Shown here: piece after piece, positions 37,200-46,298 of the stretch
Layout: each line of letters starts with the position of its first letter
Numbering within the stretch: the first letter of the stretch is position 1
Assembly: GCF_900105355.1 (NCBI RefSeq)
Contig: NZ_FNSC01000001.1
Location: 4,526,001 to 4,590,000, forward strand
Source of the DNA: Pseudomonas anguilliseptica
GTDB taxonomy: Bacteria; Pseudomonadota; Gammaproteobacteria; Pseudomonadales; Pseudomonadaceae
DNA: 64,000 nt
Reading direction: 5' to 3'
The notes under the pieces: model-generated
Seen by the model: only the letters and a program-made list of their open reading frames with translations
What the model was told of the DNA's origin: nothing
Databases searched by the model: none
Program-made: the position numbers and the translations under genes

Positions 37200-38582
37200 T
37201 CAATCGCTCAGCCGTACACGAAAACTAGCGCCACCCAACGCCGAATCCTCTAGCAGCAACTCTCCGTCGTAGCTTTCGATGATGTCCTTGACCACAGCGG
37301 TACCGATGCCCTGCCCCGGATGCTGGGCATCCAGCCGCTCACCACGGCGCAGAATGCGCTCACGCTGATCAGCCGGCACCCCGGGGCCGTCGTCTTCGAC
37401 GCAGAGTTCGAGCACACTGCCCTGCTGACGCACGCTCACACGCACCTGGCCAAGACATAGGCGGTAGGCGTTTTCCAGCAGGTTGCCGAGCAGCTCCAGC
37501 AGCGCGCCGCGCTCCATTGGCAGGTGCTGCTCGCTGGCGAAATCGCGCAGTATCTGCACCTGCTTGTCGCGGTAGACCTTGTCCAGCGCACCGCAGAGCG
37601 TATCGAGTAAAGGCGCCAGGTGTGTGCTATGACGGATCAAGCCGCTTTTGCGCAGGCTGGCGCGTTGTAGCTGATAGCCGATCTGCTGACTCATGCGCTC
37701 AATCTGCTGCTGCAGCACCTGTGACTGCTCATGGTTCTGCGGCTGCTTGTCGATCACCTCGGCCACGCTTTGCAGCACGGCCAAGGGGGTTTTCAGACTG
37801 TGCGCCAGGTCGTCCAGGGAATGTCGGTAGCGTTCGCGTTGCTGGCGTTCACTTTCCAGCAGGCGGTTGAGCGAGCCGGTCAGGCGCAACAACTCGCGTG
37901 GGTGCTCCTCACTCAGGCCGGCGCGGGTACCCGCCTCCACCTGATCCAGCTCGGCGCTAAGCCCGCGCAGGCTGCGAAAGCCCCAGGTCAGGCCGAACCA
38001 CAGCAGCCCGAGCAACACCAGCAGCGCGCCGCCGAGCCAGAGGTAGAGCCGGCCCATAAAACCGTCGTACATGGCCTGGTAATCGCTGGCCGGCTGCATG
38101 GTCACCACACTGAAGGCCGCGCTCTGCCCGCGCAGCAGGTCGATTTCCACGTCATAGACGAAGAACTCGCGGCCATGAGCATCGGTGATGCGCACAAATT
38201 CGTGGCCACTGCCATCGTAGCGTGGGCGGTAGCTGACGCTTTCGTCCAGGGAGGAACGTGACTGCCAGACCAGTTTGCCCTGGCGGTCATAAATAAAGCC
38301 CAGCAGCTTGGCTTCCAGCGTGTCGAATTCCTCTGCTGGCAGTTTGTCCGGCATGCTCAATCGGCCTTGCTCGTTACGCGCGGCAGTAACCAGCCCGGCG
38401 GCGTCCGAAGCCAGGCGCTTTTCGATGGACTGCTCCAGGGCGATGACAAAAGCGCCGCGCAAGGCCGGCAGCAGTGCCAGCATAAACAGCACAGCCAATA
38501 CCGCTGTGCCGAGCATCAGACGCAAGCGCAAGGATTCGCCGCGACGGCCCGCGCCCGGTTTACTCAGTTCGGCCTCACTCAT
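37200..38582 (-). CDS. phoQ: Sensor histidine kinase PhoQ
   Basis: 460 residues: helix at 23-45, periplasmic domain, helix near 185-205, then HAMP-like linker, HisKA with DDLAHSLKTPLAVLQS (phospho-His near 265) and HATPase with NLLENAYRLC, EDDGPGVP, GQGIGTAVV. Senses Mg2+ and cationic peptides in known Pseudomonas. Overlaps phoP by 4 nt and follows oprH, the usual order. Identity rests on this operon and on the kinase type. Confidence 0.93.
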   Translation of the reverse strand: MSEAELSKPGAGRRGESLRLRLMLGTAVLAVLFMLALLPALRGAFVIALEQSIEKRLASDAAGLVTAARNEQGRLSMPDKLPAEEFDTLEAKLLGFIYDRQGKLVWQSRSSLDESVSYRPRYDGSGHEFVRITDAHGREFFVYDVEIDLLRGQSAAFSVVTMQPASDYQAMYDGFMGRLYLWLGGALLVLLGLLWFGLTWGFRSLRGLSAELDQVEAGTRAGLSEEHPRELLRLTGSLNRLLESERQQRERYRHSLDDLAHSLKTPLAVLQSVAEVIDKQPQNHEQSQVLQQQIERMSQQIGYQLQRASLRKSGLIRHSTHLAPLLDTLCGALDKVYRDKQVQILRDFASEQHLPMERGALLELLGNLLENAYRLCLGQVRVSVRQQGSVLELCVEDDGPGVPADQRERILRRGERLDAQHPGQGIGTAVVKDIIESYDGELLLEDSALGGASFRVRLSD

Positions 38583-39256
38583 CGGCAGCGCTCGCTAAAC
38601 AGGTAGCCTTGACCGCGCACGGTTTCAATCGGTTTGAAATCCAGCTGGCCTTCGAGCTTGCGGCGCAGACGGCCGACCAGCACCTCGATCACATTGGGGT
38701 CGCGCTCTTCGTCATCCGGGTAGAGCTGCTCAATCAGCCGCTCCTTGGCCACCACCTGCTGCTGGTGGCGCATCAGGTATTCGAGAATGCGGTACTCGTA
38801 GGCCGTCAGTTGCAGGGCTTCGCCTTCAAGCAGCGCCTGTTTGCGGTTGAGGTCGAGCACGAGCGGACCGGCGGCAATGCTCGCCTGGGTAAAGCCCGAA
38901 GCACGGCGCAGCAAGGCGTTCAGGCGCGCTTCCAGCTCCTCGAATTGAAAGGGTTTGACCACGTAATCATCAGCTCCGGCGGCCAGGCCTTCGACCTTGT
39001 CCTGCCAGTTGCCGCGGGCGGTGAGAATCAGAATGGGGAAGCTCTTGTCCTGACTGCGCAGCTGACGAATCAAGTCCAGGCCGCTCATGCCGGGCAAGCC
39101 AAGATCGATCACCGCCAGGTCATGGTTGTATTCGGCAGCGCGGTACAGTGCTTCTTCGGCATTGGCCACGGCATCGACCACGTGGCCCTGCTCGCCCAGC
39201 AGGCTATAGAGGTGGTGACGCAGCAGCGCTTCATCTTCCACGACCAACAGTTTCAT
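38579..39256 (-). CDS. phoP: Response regulator PhoP
   Basis: 225 residues from the ATG at 39256 (MKLLVVEDEALLRHHLYSLLGE). Receiver with AVIDLGLPGMSGLDLI and KPFQFEELEARL, then a winged-helix OmpR-type DNA-binding domain with LTAYEYRILEYLM and NVIEVLVGRLRRKLE. Phosphorylated by PhoQ, it activates oprH-phoP-phoQ and lipid A modification genes in known species. Binding sites lie upstream of oprH. Confidence 0.95.
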   Translation of the reverse strand: MKLLVVEDEALLRHHLYSLLGEQGHVVDAVANAEEALYRAAEYNHDLAVIDLGLPGMSGLDLIRQLRSQDKSFPILILTARGNWQDKVEGLAAGADDYVVKPFQFEELEARLNALLRRASGFTQASIAAGPLVLDLNRKQALLEGEALQLTAYEYRILEYLMRHQQQVVAKERLIEQLYPDDEERDPNVIEVLVGRLRRKLEGQLDFKPIETVRGQGYLFSERCR

Positions 39257-39316
39257 CCTGCACATTCCTCCAATAAAGCGGCCGGGCATTGTGCCCGGCC
39301 CTTTTGGCCTAGCGGA

Positions 39317-39922
39317 TTAAAACTTGTAGTTGGCACCCAGGTACAGCTGGCCGCTGCTGTGCAGGTCCAATGAGCCGACTTTGCCTGCACCGTGTGGTGC
39401 CATTTCAGTGCTGGCATTGGTGCGCAGGTAGCGGTAACCGGCTTCAATCGAGGCATTCTGGTTGATGTCCTGAAGAATGCCAGCCTGCAGGCCGAGGGCA
39501 TAACCAATATCGCTGTCACGCTTAAAGCCTTTGCTCTCCTGCTCCAGCTTGACCAGGCCGGCGGTAGCACCACCGAACAGTTTGGTGTTGTAGTCACCAA
39601 TCGGCAGGAACACATCGTAGCTGCCCAGCAGGTTCTGCTGACGCAGCTTGTTGCCGCTGTCGGTATCCGAGACATTTTCGTAGGTCATGTAGTAACGGTT
39701 TGTCTCGCTGACCTGACCAGCTCGCACGCCCCAGGTGCCCGTGTCGTTGATCACCTTGTCGAGCTTGGGATTGTTCAGGTTGCTGTTGAGCGCGCTGGAT
39801 TTCTGAATGTTGTTGTCGGTCTGGCCCCAGGTCAGGCCAACAAAGTTGTCGCCGGCATTGGCCGCAGCCGCCGCGAAGGTCAGGGAAGTTGCCAGGGCCA
39901 GTTTGCTAAGAGTGCGGTTCAT
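39317..39922 (-). CDS. oprH: Outer-membrane protein OprH
   Basis: 201 residues. Signal peptide (LALATSLTFAAAAANA), then alternating beta-strand sequence: NFVGLTWGQTDNNIQKS, GKGFKRDSD-like SKGFKRDSDIGYA, YRYLRTNASTEMAPHG and the terminal YLGANYKF with a C-terminal Phe typical of outer-membrane barrels. Strong match by eye to Pseudomonas OprH, an eight-stranded barrel that binds LPS under low Mg2+. First gene of oprH-phoP-phoQ. Confidence 0.95.
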   Translation of the reverse strand: MNRTLSKLALATSLTFAAAAANAGDNFVGLTWGQTDNNIQKSSALNSNLNNPKLDKVINDTGTWGVRAGQVSETNRYYMTYENVSDTDSGNKLRQQNLLGSYDVFLPIGDYNTKLFGGATAGLVKLEQESKGFKRDSDIGYALGLQAGILQDINQNASIEAGYRYLRTNASTEMAPHGAGKVGSLDLHSSGQLYLGANYKF

Positions 39923-39983
39923 GGTGTGTCCTCAGTGATTAGTCGGTGTTGCTTAACTCGAGGTCCATGTTGCCTACCCCAAG

Positions 39984-40022
39984 CTGAACGCCCACTGAAC
40001 CCTTGCTGAACAAATGCTGAAC
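39984..40022 (-). promoter_or_regulatory. PhoP box array: four GTTCAG half-sites at 11-bp pitch
   Basis: On the minus strand GTTCAG occurs four times, at 40022-40017, 40011-40006, 40000-39995 and 39989-39984, each exactly 11 bp from the next. The known PhoP box is two such direct repeats with five bases between. Two overlapping or adjacent boxes are therefore present about 60-100 bp upstream of the oprH ATG. Confidence 0.9.
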
Positions 40023-40029
40023 GACCCTC

Positions 40030-41144
40030 TTACAACTTGCGCGCACTGATCCCAGCAGCGACAAACAACGCCGCCAGCACGGCGAGCATCGGCAGCCAGC
40101 CCGCATGCTCCCAGATATACCCGGCGGCGTAGCCGATCACGCTGGAGCCCAGGTAGTAGGCGCACAAGTACAACGCCGACGCCTGCGCCTTGGCGCCATG
40201 CGCGCGCTGCCCCACCTGGCCGCTGGCCACCGCATGGGCGGCAAAGAAGCCCAGGGTAAACAAGGCCAGACCCGCCACCGCCGCGCTGAGCCAAGGCGTG
40301 GCACCAGCCGCCCCGCCCAACCGGCGCTGACGATACCCAGCAGATACACCGTAAACAGCAGGCCAATCAGGCTGGAAGATAGATTGAACGGCGCCGCGAC
40401 CAGACGAAAGCCGACGTAGTTGAATAAGGCGACGAAGCCGCCCATCAACAGAAACGCCAACAGAAACAGACGGCGTAATTCAGCGTTGCCCAGGTGCAGC
40501 GCAAAGTTACGCAGCAGGCCGCGTAGCGACAACGACTGCGCGGTGAAATGCCGCGACGGCGGTAGCAGCCAGGTAAACAGCCCCAGCGCCAGCAAACCCA
40601 TGCCGGCAATCCCGGCCAGGGCTAGCGGCCAGCCACCGAGATCACTGAGCAAGCCTGCCAGCAGCCGGCCAAGCAAACCACCTAAAGCGGTGCCGCCTAT
40701 ATACAGGCCCATCGCCGCAGGCAACGCTTCGGGATCGAACTCCTCGCCAACATAGGCCATGGCCAGCGCCGGCAATCCGCTCAGGGCCAGGCCAAGCAAG
40801 GTACGCAGCCAGAGCAGATGATCCCAGCTATTCACCAGCGCGCAGGCAATCCCCAACAGCGACGCAAGCCCCAGGGCGGCCACCATCACCGGCTTGCGCC
40901 CCCAACTCTCGGCCAGCGCACCGGATACCAGCAGGCAGACGGCCAGACTCAGGGTGGTCAGCGACAACGCCAGGCTACTGCCCGCCGCCGATACGGAAAA
41001 GTGCGCGGCCAGCTGCGGCAACAGCGGCTGCACGCAGTAGAGCAAGGCAAAGGTGGCAAACCCGGCGCAGAACAGCGCCAGGGTCGCGCGCCGGTAGGCG
41101 GGAGTACCGCGCATCAGGTGCGCTGAGGAATTGGCAGCAGGCAT
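40030..41144 (-). pseudogene. MFS transporter (YnfM-like), frameshifted near the C-terminus
   Basis: Start MPAANSSAHLMRGTP at 41144. The first ten or so helices are in one frame (FCAGFATFALLYCVQPLLP, ALAESWGRKPVMVAALGL, MGLYIGGTALGGLLGRL and so on). The last two (VAGLALFTLGFFAAHAVAS, SSVIGYAAGYIWEHAG) are in another. The break lies near 40275-40320 in a G/C-rich CGGCGGTGGCGG stretch, where one base seems missing. The whole would be about 370 residues. Confidence 0.82.
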
Positions 41145-41507
41145 CGGCAGGCTCACAAAAGGCTCTAAATCGGCCGCTCTGGCAGATTAGCACGCAGTCA
41201 TTCGGGATGGTTTTGCGCGCAGTGCATAGCCATTGTGCGTTTCGATCAGCTACTCACTGGGCAAAACCGTTCATCACCCTGTGCCGCAGTTTTTTGTTGC
41301 ACCAGAGCAGTGGAACTAGCCTGACTAGCAGGCGAAAAAAGACGCAGCCGGGAGCGGCGCTGTAGCGGTCACGGCTTGGCGTTGCTTACCGCCCCACCCA
41401 GTGATTTCGGCACGCAAGCCGACTGGGCCTTATCGGCTCAGATACGCCAGCCAGGTCGTAGACGCAGCGCATGGAGCCACTTGTGCAACAGCCAAGGAGT
41501 ACTTGCG
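41145..41507. other. Gene-free gap between MFS gene and hydrolase gene
   Basis: 363 bp. No ORF with homologous sequence, no clear terminator, only short inverted repeats. It must hold the promoter of the rightward hydrolase gene, whose AAGGAG ribosome site is at 41494-41499. Confidence 0.5.
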
Positions 41508-42506
41508 ATGAACGACTTTGTAGTCAGCGCCCGCCGTGTAAAACAAGCCGCGTTCGATGCCGAACCCGGCCCTTCACATATGCTGCTGGTGCCTGCGGAT
41601 GTCGACGAGCCCATCCCCAAACACGGGCGCATGGGCGAAACCTGGGTCAAGGCCTGGGTGCAGCAGTTGCTGGCCAAGGCCATCTGGGGCACGGATGAGC
41701 GCACCGGCGCCGAGCGTGGAGACATCCTGGTCTACGTGCATGGCTACAACAACAGCGCACCTGAAGTGCTCAAGCGCCATCGCCAGTTGCAGAGCGACCT
41801 CAAGGCGTTGGGCTGGAAAGGCGTTGTGGTGTCGTTCGACTGGCCCAGCGACAACAAGACCGTTGGCTATCTGGAAGACCGTCACGACGCCAAGCTCAGT
41901 GCGATGCAGCTGGTTACCGACCTGATTGCCCTGCTGGCCGCCAAGCAGACTCCGGATTGCGCGGTAAACACGCATATTCTCGCCCATTCAATGGGCACCT
42001 ACGTGGTGCGCGAAGCCTTCGACGACGCCGACGACGCACGCTTGGAAAACAACAGCTGGATGATCAGCCAACTGTGCTTTATCGGCTCCGATGTCTCGGC
42101 CTCGTCGTTGAGCCAGGGGCATGCCAGCAGCGATTCGCTGTACCGTCACTGCACGCGTCTGACCAACTACTTCAGCTTTGGCGACAGCGTGCTGAAACTG
42201 TCCAACGTCAAACGCGCCGGCGTAGCGCCACGCGCAGGTCGGGTGGGCCTGCCGGATAATGCGCCGGACTCGACAGTCGATATTGACTGCACCGCCTACC
42301 ACCAGCAGCTGCTCAGCGATAAAGCCCTGCAAGCCCGCGACCAACCGCATAAGTTTCTCGGCAGCGAGGACCACTCCTGGTACATCGGCAACCGCGTATT
42401 CACCCGCGACCTGTTCGAAACCCTCAAGGGCGACCTGGATCGCAGCATCATAGCCGCGCGCAGACCGATACCAGGCAGCAGACGTTTAAGCCTGGTGGGC
42501 AAATAG
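41508..42506 (+). CDS. DUF900-type alpha/beta hydrolase (cytosolic)
   Basis: 332 residues from the ATG at 41508, chosen for its AAGGAG site. Alpha/beta-hydrolase motifs: DILVYVHGYNNSAPEVL, VVSFDWPSDNKTVGYLEDR, and the nucleophile elbow ILAHSMGTYVV; a C-terminal His lies in SEDHSWYI. No signal peptide, unlike the paralogue at 3921-5186. Substrate unknown. Confidence 0.88.
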   Translation: MNDFVVSARRVKQAAFDAEPGPSHMLLVPADVDEPIPKHGRMGETWVKAWVQQLLAKAIWGTDERTGAERGDILVYVHGYNNSAPEVLKRHRQLQSDLKALGWKGVVVSFDWPSDNKTVGYLEDRHDAKLSAMQLVTDLIALLAAKQTPDCAVNTHILAHSMGTYVVREAFDDADDARLENNSWMISQLCFIGSDVSASSLSQGHASSDSLYRHCTRLTNYFSFGDSVLKLSNVKRAGVAPRAGRVGLPDNAPDSTVDIDCTAYHQQLLSDKALQARDQPHKFLGSEDHSWYIGNRVFTRDLFETLKGDLDRSIIAARRPIPGSRRLSLVGK

Positions 42507-42534
42507 CACAGGGGTTGGAGCGTTAGACAGGCAG

Positions 42535-42579
42535 CGCGACGGCCCGCAGGGTGGCGGCCAGGGATGGCAGACAAAAAAA
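42535..42579. repeat. 45-bp motif beside a terminator, copy A
   Basis: GCGACGGCC-C-GCAGGGTG followed by GCGGCC, GATGGCAG and an A-run that leads straight into a hairpin. The same motif adjoins the ahpC terminator at 61143-61186 with few changes. Confidence 0.65.
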
Positions 42580-42602
42580 CGGGAGCCCAAACGGGCTCCC
42601 GT
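42579..42602 (-). terminator. Strong intrinsic terminator on the minus strand
   Basis: Ten-base stem ACGGGAGCCC/GGGCTCCCGT followed, on the minus strand only, by a run of seven T. No annotated gene lies upstream on that strand, only the 200-bp gap before the phosphopantetheinyl transferase gene, so it may end a small RNA. Confidence 0.75.
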
Positions 42603-42799
42603 ACTCATTCTCAGAGAAATGCCGGAACAAGCCTCACGCCTGCACCAGCTACAACCTCACCTGCGTCCCCGAAGAAACGCATGCCGCAGTGTGGCAAAAA
42701 AGTCTCGGCAACTCCGTTTAGCTTTGTTGCGGCTTTGCAAAGAAATGTAAACGCCCGCGCCAGCTGGCCGTACCAAACGCCGCGCGGCAGAATAGGCCG

Positions 42800-43510
42800 A
42801 TGAATACAGCCTACTTGCCATCCTGCTGCAGCCCGCTGAATGACCACTGGCCATTGCCGCACAAGCTGCCGGCGGTGCAGCTGATCAGCACCCTCTTTAC
42901 TCCAGAGCTGCTGGATATGGCGGACTTCAGCCGCTGCACCATCGAGCCGGTGCGCGGCGTGGCTAAACGCCAGGCCGAATACCTGGCCGGCCGCCTGTGC
43001 GCGCGTGAAGCCTTGCTGCGCGTGACCGGTACAGCGGCAGTTCCAGCTTCTGGTGAAGATCGCGCGCCGCAGTGGCCAGTCGGTATGGTCGGCTCCATCA
43101 CCCACGGCAGCGGCTGGGCCGGCGCCGTGGTGGGCAAAAGCACGGATTGGCGCGGCCTTGGACTGGATATCGAGCAGATCATGTCGGCCAGCCGCGCCGA
43201 ACGCCTGGCCGGGGAAATTCTTACTCCAGCCGAGCTGTTCCGCCTGGAAGCCTTGCCGAGCGAGCAGCGCGCGCAACGCATCAGCCTGACCTTCTCGCTC
43301 AAGGAAAGCCTGTTCAAGGCGCTCTACCCACAGGTATTGCAGCACTTCTATTTTCAGGATGCCGAACTGCTCAGCGTCGACGCCGACAATAAGGCGCGTA
43401 TGCGGTTACTGATTGACCTGCATACGGACTGGCCCGCCGGCAGTGAGCTGGAAGGCCAGTTCGCCGAGTTCGACGGTTATCTGCTGAGCCTGATCAGCAT
43501 TGCACGCTGA
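42800..43510 (+). CDS. 4'-phosphopantetheinyl transferase (EntD/PcpS type)
   Basis: 236 residues. Attaches phosphopantetheine from CoA to carrier-protein serines in fatty-acid, siderophore or other synthases. Seen: KRQAEYLAGRLCAREAL (N-terminal EntD-type motif), GLGLDIEQIM (Mg2+-binding Asp and Glu) near residue 120 and FSLKESLFKALYP near 168. All catalytic residues are present. Gene stands alone, transcribed rightward. Confidence 0.93.
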   Translation: MNTAYLPSCCSPLNDHWPLPHKLPAVQLISTLFTPELLDMADFSRCTIEPVRGVAKRQAEYLAGRLCAREALLRVTGTAAVPASGEDRAPQWPVGMVGSITHGSGWAGAVVGKSTDWRGLGLDIEQIMSASRAERLAGEILTPAELFRLEALPSEQRAQRISLTFSLKESLFKALYPQVLQHFYFQDAELLSVDADNKARMRLLIDLHTDWPAGSELEGQFAEFDGYLLSLISIAR

Positions 43511-43582
43511 TCTGTCGAGCGCGGCAGCCCAAAGCGCCAGGCAAATCCGCTAAACTCGGCCGATTGCCGTCTGGAGTGCCCT

Positions 43583-44872
43583 ATGCGCGAAGATTTGAAT
43601 CAAGGCCTGATCGAGTTCCTCAAGGCCTCGCCAACCCCTTTTCATGCCACCGCCAGCCTCGCATTGAGCCTTGAAGCGGCCGGCTTTCAGCACCTGGACG
43701 AGCGCGCCAGCTGGCATACTGAGGCCGGCGGTCGTTATTACGTCACGCGCAACGATTCCTCGATCATCGCCTTCAAGCTGGGCAAGCGCGCGCCGCTGGA
43801 AGGCGGTATCCGCCTGGTCGGCGCACACACCGACAGCCCGTGCCTGCGGGTCAAACCGCAGCCGGAGTTGCAGCAACAAGGCTTTTTCCAACTTGGCGTT
43901 GAGGTCTACGGCGGTGCCTTGCTGGCGCCCTGGTTCGACCGCGATCTATCGCTGGCCGGTCGAGTCACCTACCGCCGCGACGGTAAGGTGGAAAGCCAGC
44001 TGATCGATTTTCAAAGCCCGATTGCGATCATTCCCAACCTGGCCATCCACCTCAACCGTGAAGCCAACCAGGGTTGGGCGATCAACCAGCAGATTGAGCT
44101 GCCGCCAATCCTCGCGCAATTATCCGGCGATGAGCCCGCCGACTTTCGCGCACTGATCACCGATCAACTGGCCCGCGAACACGATTTCAGCGCCGATGCG
44201 GTACTCGATTACGAGCTGAGTTTCTACGACACCCAAAGCGCTGCAGTCATTGGCCTGAACAACGACTTTATCGCTGGCGCACGGCTGGACAATCTGCTGT
44301 CCTGCTACGCCGGCCTGCAGGCACTGCTGGCCGCGCCGGATGAAGAAAGCTGCGTCTTGGTCTGTACCGACCATGAAGAAGTCGGCTCCTGCTCGGCCTG
44401 CGGCGCCGACGGCCCGATGCTCGAACAGGTATTGCGTCGCGTGCTGCCGGACGGTGATGCCTTCGTCCGTACCATCCAGCGCTCGCTGCTGGTTTCCGCC
44501 GACAATGCCCACGGCGTACACCCCAACTACGCCGACAAGCATGACGCCAACCACGGCCCCAAGCTCAACGCCGGTCCGGTGATCAAGATCAACAGCAACC
44601 AGCGCTACGCCACCAACAGCGAAACCGCCGGATTTTTCCGTCACCTGTGCCTGGAAAATGAAGTGCCGGTGCAGAGCTTCGTCACCCGCAGCGACATGGG
44701 TTGCGGCTCGACCATCGGCCCGATCACCGCCAGCCAGCTGGGCGTACGTACCGTGGATATTGGCCTGCCGACCTTCGCTATGCACTCGATCCGCGAACTG
44801 GCCGGCAGCCATGATCTGGCGCACCTAGTGAAAGTGCTGACGGCGTTTTACGCCAGCGCCGAGTTGCCCTGA
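43583..44872 (+). CDS. apeB: M18-family aminopeptidase
   Basis: 429 residues. Zinc aminopeptidase motifs in order: [78 protein letters not shown]. Matches the M18 (aspartyl aminopeptidase-like) family in length and content. Cytosolic, dodecameric in known members. The stop overlaps the ATG of the following GFA-fold gene. Confidence 0.94.
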   Translation: MREDLNQGLIEFLKASPTPFHATASLALSLEAAGFQHLDERASWHTEAGGRYYVTRNDSSIIAFKLGKRAPLEGGIRLVGAHTDSPCLRVKPQPELQQQGFFQLGVEVYGGALLAPWFDRDLSLAGRVTYRRDGKVESQLIDFQSPIAIIPNLAIHLNREANQGWAINQQIELPPILAQLSGDEPADFRALITDQLAREHDFSADAVLDYELSFYDTQSAAVIGLNNDFIAGARLDNLLSCYAGLQALLAAPDEESCVLVCTDHEEVGSCSACGADGPMLEQVLRRVLPDGDAFVRTIQRSLLVSADNAHGVHPNYADKHDANHGPKLNAGPVIKINSNQRYATNSETAGFFRHLCLENEVPVQSFVTRSDMGCGSTIGPITASQLGVRTVDIGLPTFAMHSIRELAGSHDLAHLVKVLTAFYASAELP

Positions 44873-45270
44873 TGCTGACGGGGAGCTGTTTGTGCGGTGC
44901 GCTGGCCTACAGTGTCGCGCGCCTGGACAAGCCGATTGGCCACTGTCACTGCCTGACATTCCAAAAAGCTCATGCCGCCCCGTTCGCCACTACGGCTGGC
45001 GTGCTGCGTGAGGATTTTCACTGGCTGCGTGGTGAAGACAAGCTATCCAGCTATGAGTCTTCGCCGGGCAAGCTGCGCCACTTCTGTTCGGTCTGCGGCT
45101 CTCAGCTGGTGGCTGAACGACCTGCCCAGCCCCATGTGATCATCCGCGTGGCAACGCTGGATCAGGACCCCGGCGAACGCCCTGCCCAACACATCTGGAC
45201 TAGTCATGACAAGCCATGGCTGGCAAGCGCCGATTTACCCAGCCATGACGAGTGGCCGCCAGGTCGCTAA
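44872..45270 (+). CDS. GFA/CENP-V-fold zinc protein with altered Cys motif
   Basis: 132 residues. Has the GSCLCG start, CHCLTFQKAHAAPF and the CSVCGSQL pair of the glutathione-dependent formaldehyde-activating fold. The family normally reads CHCxxCQK, so the third Cys is replaced by Phe (codon TTC) and the zinc site is incomplete. One-base overlap with the aminopeptidase gene implies cotranscription. Catalytic role uncertain. Confidence 0.85.
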   Translation: MLTGSCLCGALAYSVARLDKPIGHCHCLTFQKAHAAPFATTAGVLREDFHWLRGEDKLSSYESSPGKLRHFCSVCGSQLVAERPAQPHVIIRVATLDQDPGERPAQHIWTSHDKPWLASADLPSHDEWPPGR

Positions 45271-45271
45271 A

Positions 45272-45956
45272 TCACTCTGGCACTTCGACACTTACATGCA
45301 GGGCGTCGTGGCGCCAGAACTCCAGGTCGCAATCAATCAAGCGGCCATGCTGGTCGCGGTTGATCCGCACGATACGCAGCGCCGGGCTGCCCACCGCTAC
45401 CTTCAATGCCGACGCGGCTTCGCTGTGCAAGGCCGTGGGCACCATATCGAACCGCACTCGGCCGTAATGAATGTCGTATTCACTGGCATACAATTCGGTC
45501 AGCGAACGGGTCAGGTCGAAGTCCAGAATGCCCGCGAAGTAGTTCGGATTGAGGTAGTGCTCGACATACAACACCAGGCGGCCGTCGATGCGCCGCGCGC
45601 GACGGATCTGGTAGACGCTGGACAGCGCTGGCCGGAATCAGCCGCGCGCTCAGCACTTCGGTGGCCGGCACCCGCCCCTGCTCGCCGACCATGGCGTGAA
45701 AGTGGCTGCGCACCAGCGGGTTGTAGGCCACGCGCGGTGGCGAAACAAACCAGCCGCGACGCTCCTCGCGATAGATCAGCCCCTGAGCCTCCAGCTGGCC
45801 CAGCGCCTCGCGCAGGGTGATGCGCGTGGTATCGAATACCTCGCTGAGCTTGCGCTCGGCCGGCAGCTGACTGCCCGACGGCAACAGGCCGTGTTCGATC
45901 TGTTCTTCCAATGCCCGGCATATAGCTGTGACTGCCCGCGGCGCTTCATCGCGCAT
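45272..45956 (-). pseudogene. GntR-family regulator with UTRA domain, frame broken
   Basis: Start MRDEAPRAVTAICRALEEQI at 45956, with GGAGG upstream. N-terminal winged helix with LPAERKLSEVFDTTRITLREALGQLE and an intact UTRA start up to ARLIPAS. The second frame supplies VYQIRRARRIDGRLVLYVEHYLNPNYF to the end. Near 45620-45640 some bases between these parts are missing, not only a single base, since the usual linker is absent. The regulator is divergent from the uptake operon at 46299 and was probably its repressor. Confidence 0.8.
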
Positions 45957-45970
45957 CAAAACCTCCAAAA

Positions 45971-45984
45971 TTGGACTAGTCCAA
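45971..45984. promoter_or_regulatory. Palindromic operator TTGGACTAGTCCAA
   Basis: Perfect 14-bp palindrome 15 bp ahead of the broken GntR gene. Shape and place fit a GntR/UTRA autoregulatory site. Confidence 0.65.
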
Positions 45985-46243
45985 CCCCATTTCGGGGCAT
46001 CAACCTGTGGGTGCAGCAGTAAAAACCATGTTTCAAGTTTAAGCAGTCTTGATGACCACGCCATGAAAACTTTCTTTCAGTAGCAGCAAAAGCTTATAAA
46101 TCTTGGGCTGCAGGCCTTACATGACTGAATTTGTTCATGGTCTACGCTAGTGGTGCGCCAGTTTGTGCAACCCGGCCCGAGCCGGTAAATGACCAACGTA
46201 CATAAAACTGTCATTTAACACGCCTAAATTGGCCTGGGTCTTG

Positions 46244-46257
46244 CTGATCTAGACCAG
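46244..46257. promoter_or_regulatory. Operator-like CTGATCTAGACCAG upstream of uptake operon
   Basis: Near-palindrome around CTAG, similar in form to the site at 45971-45984, 42 bp before the ATG of the binding-protein gene. Likely second site of the same GntR/UTRA regulator. The rest of the 46000-46298 gap shows no gene. Confidence 0.55.
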
Positions 46258-46298
46258 AACTTTTCACTGCACGCACTTCAATCGCAAAGGAGTTTCCA

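Noticed and set aside
42611..43345. 244-codon minus-strand ORF opposite the phosphopantetheinyl transferase gene
   Set aside because: Antisense to conserved motifs of the true gene. Only its last part, beyond the gene, was kept as a small RNA candidate.
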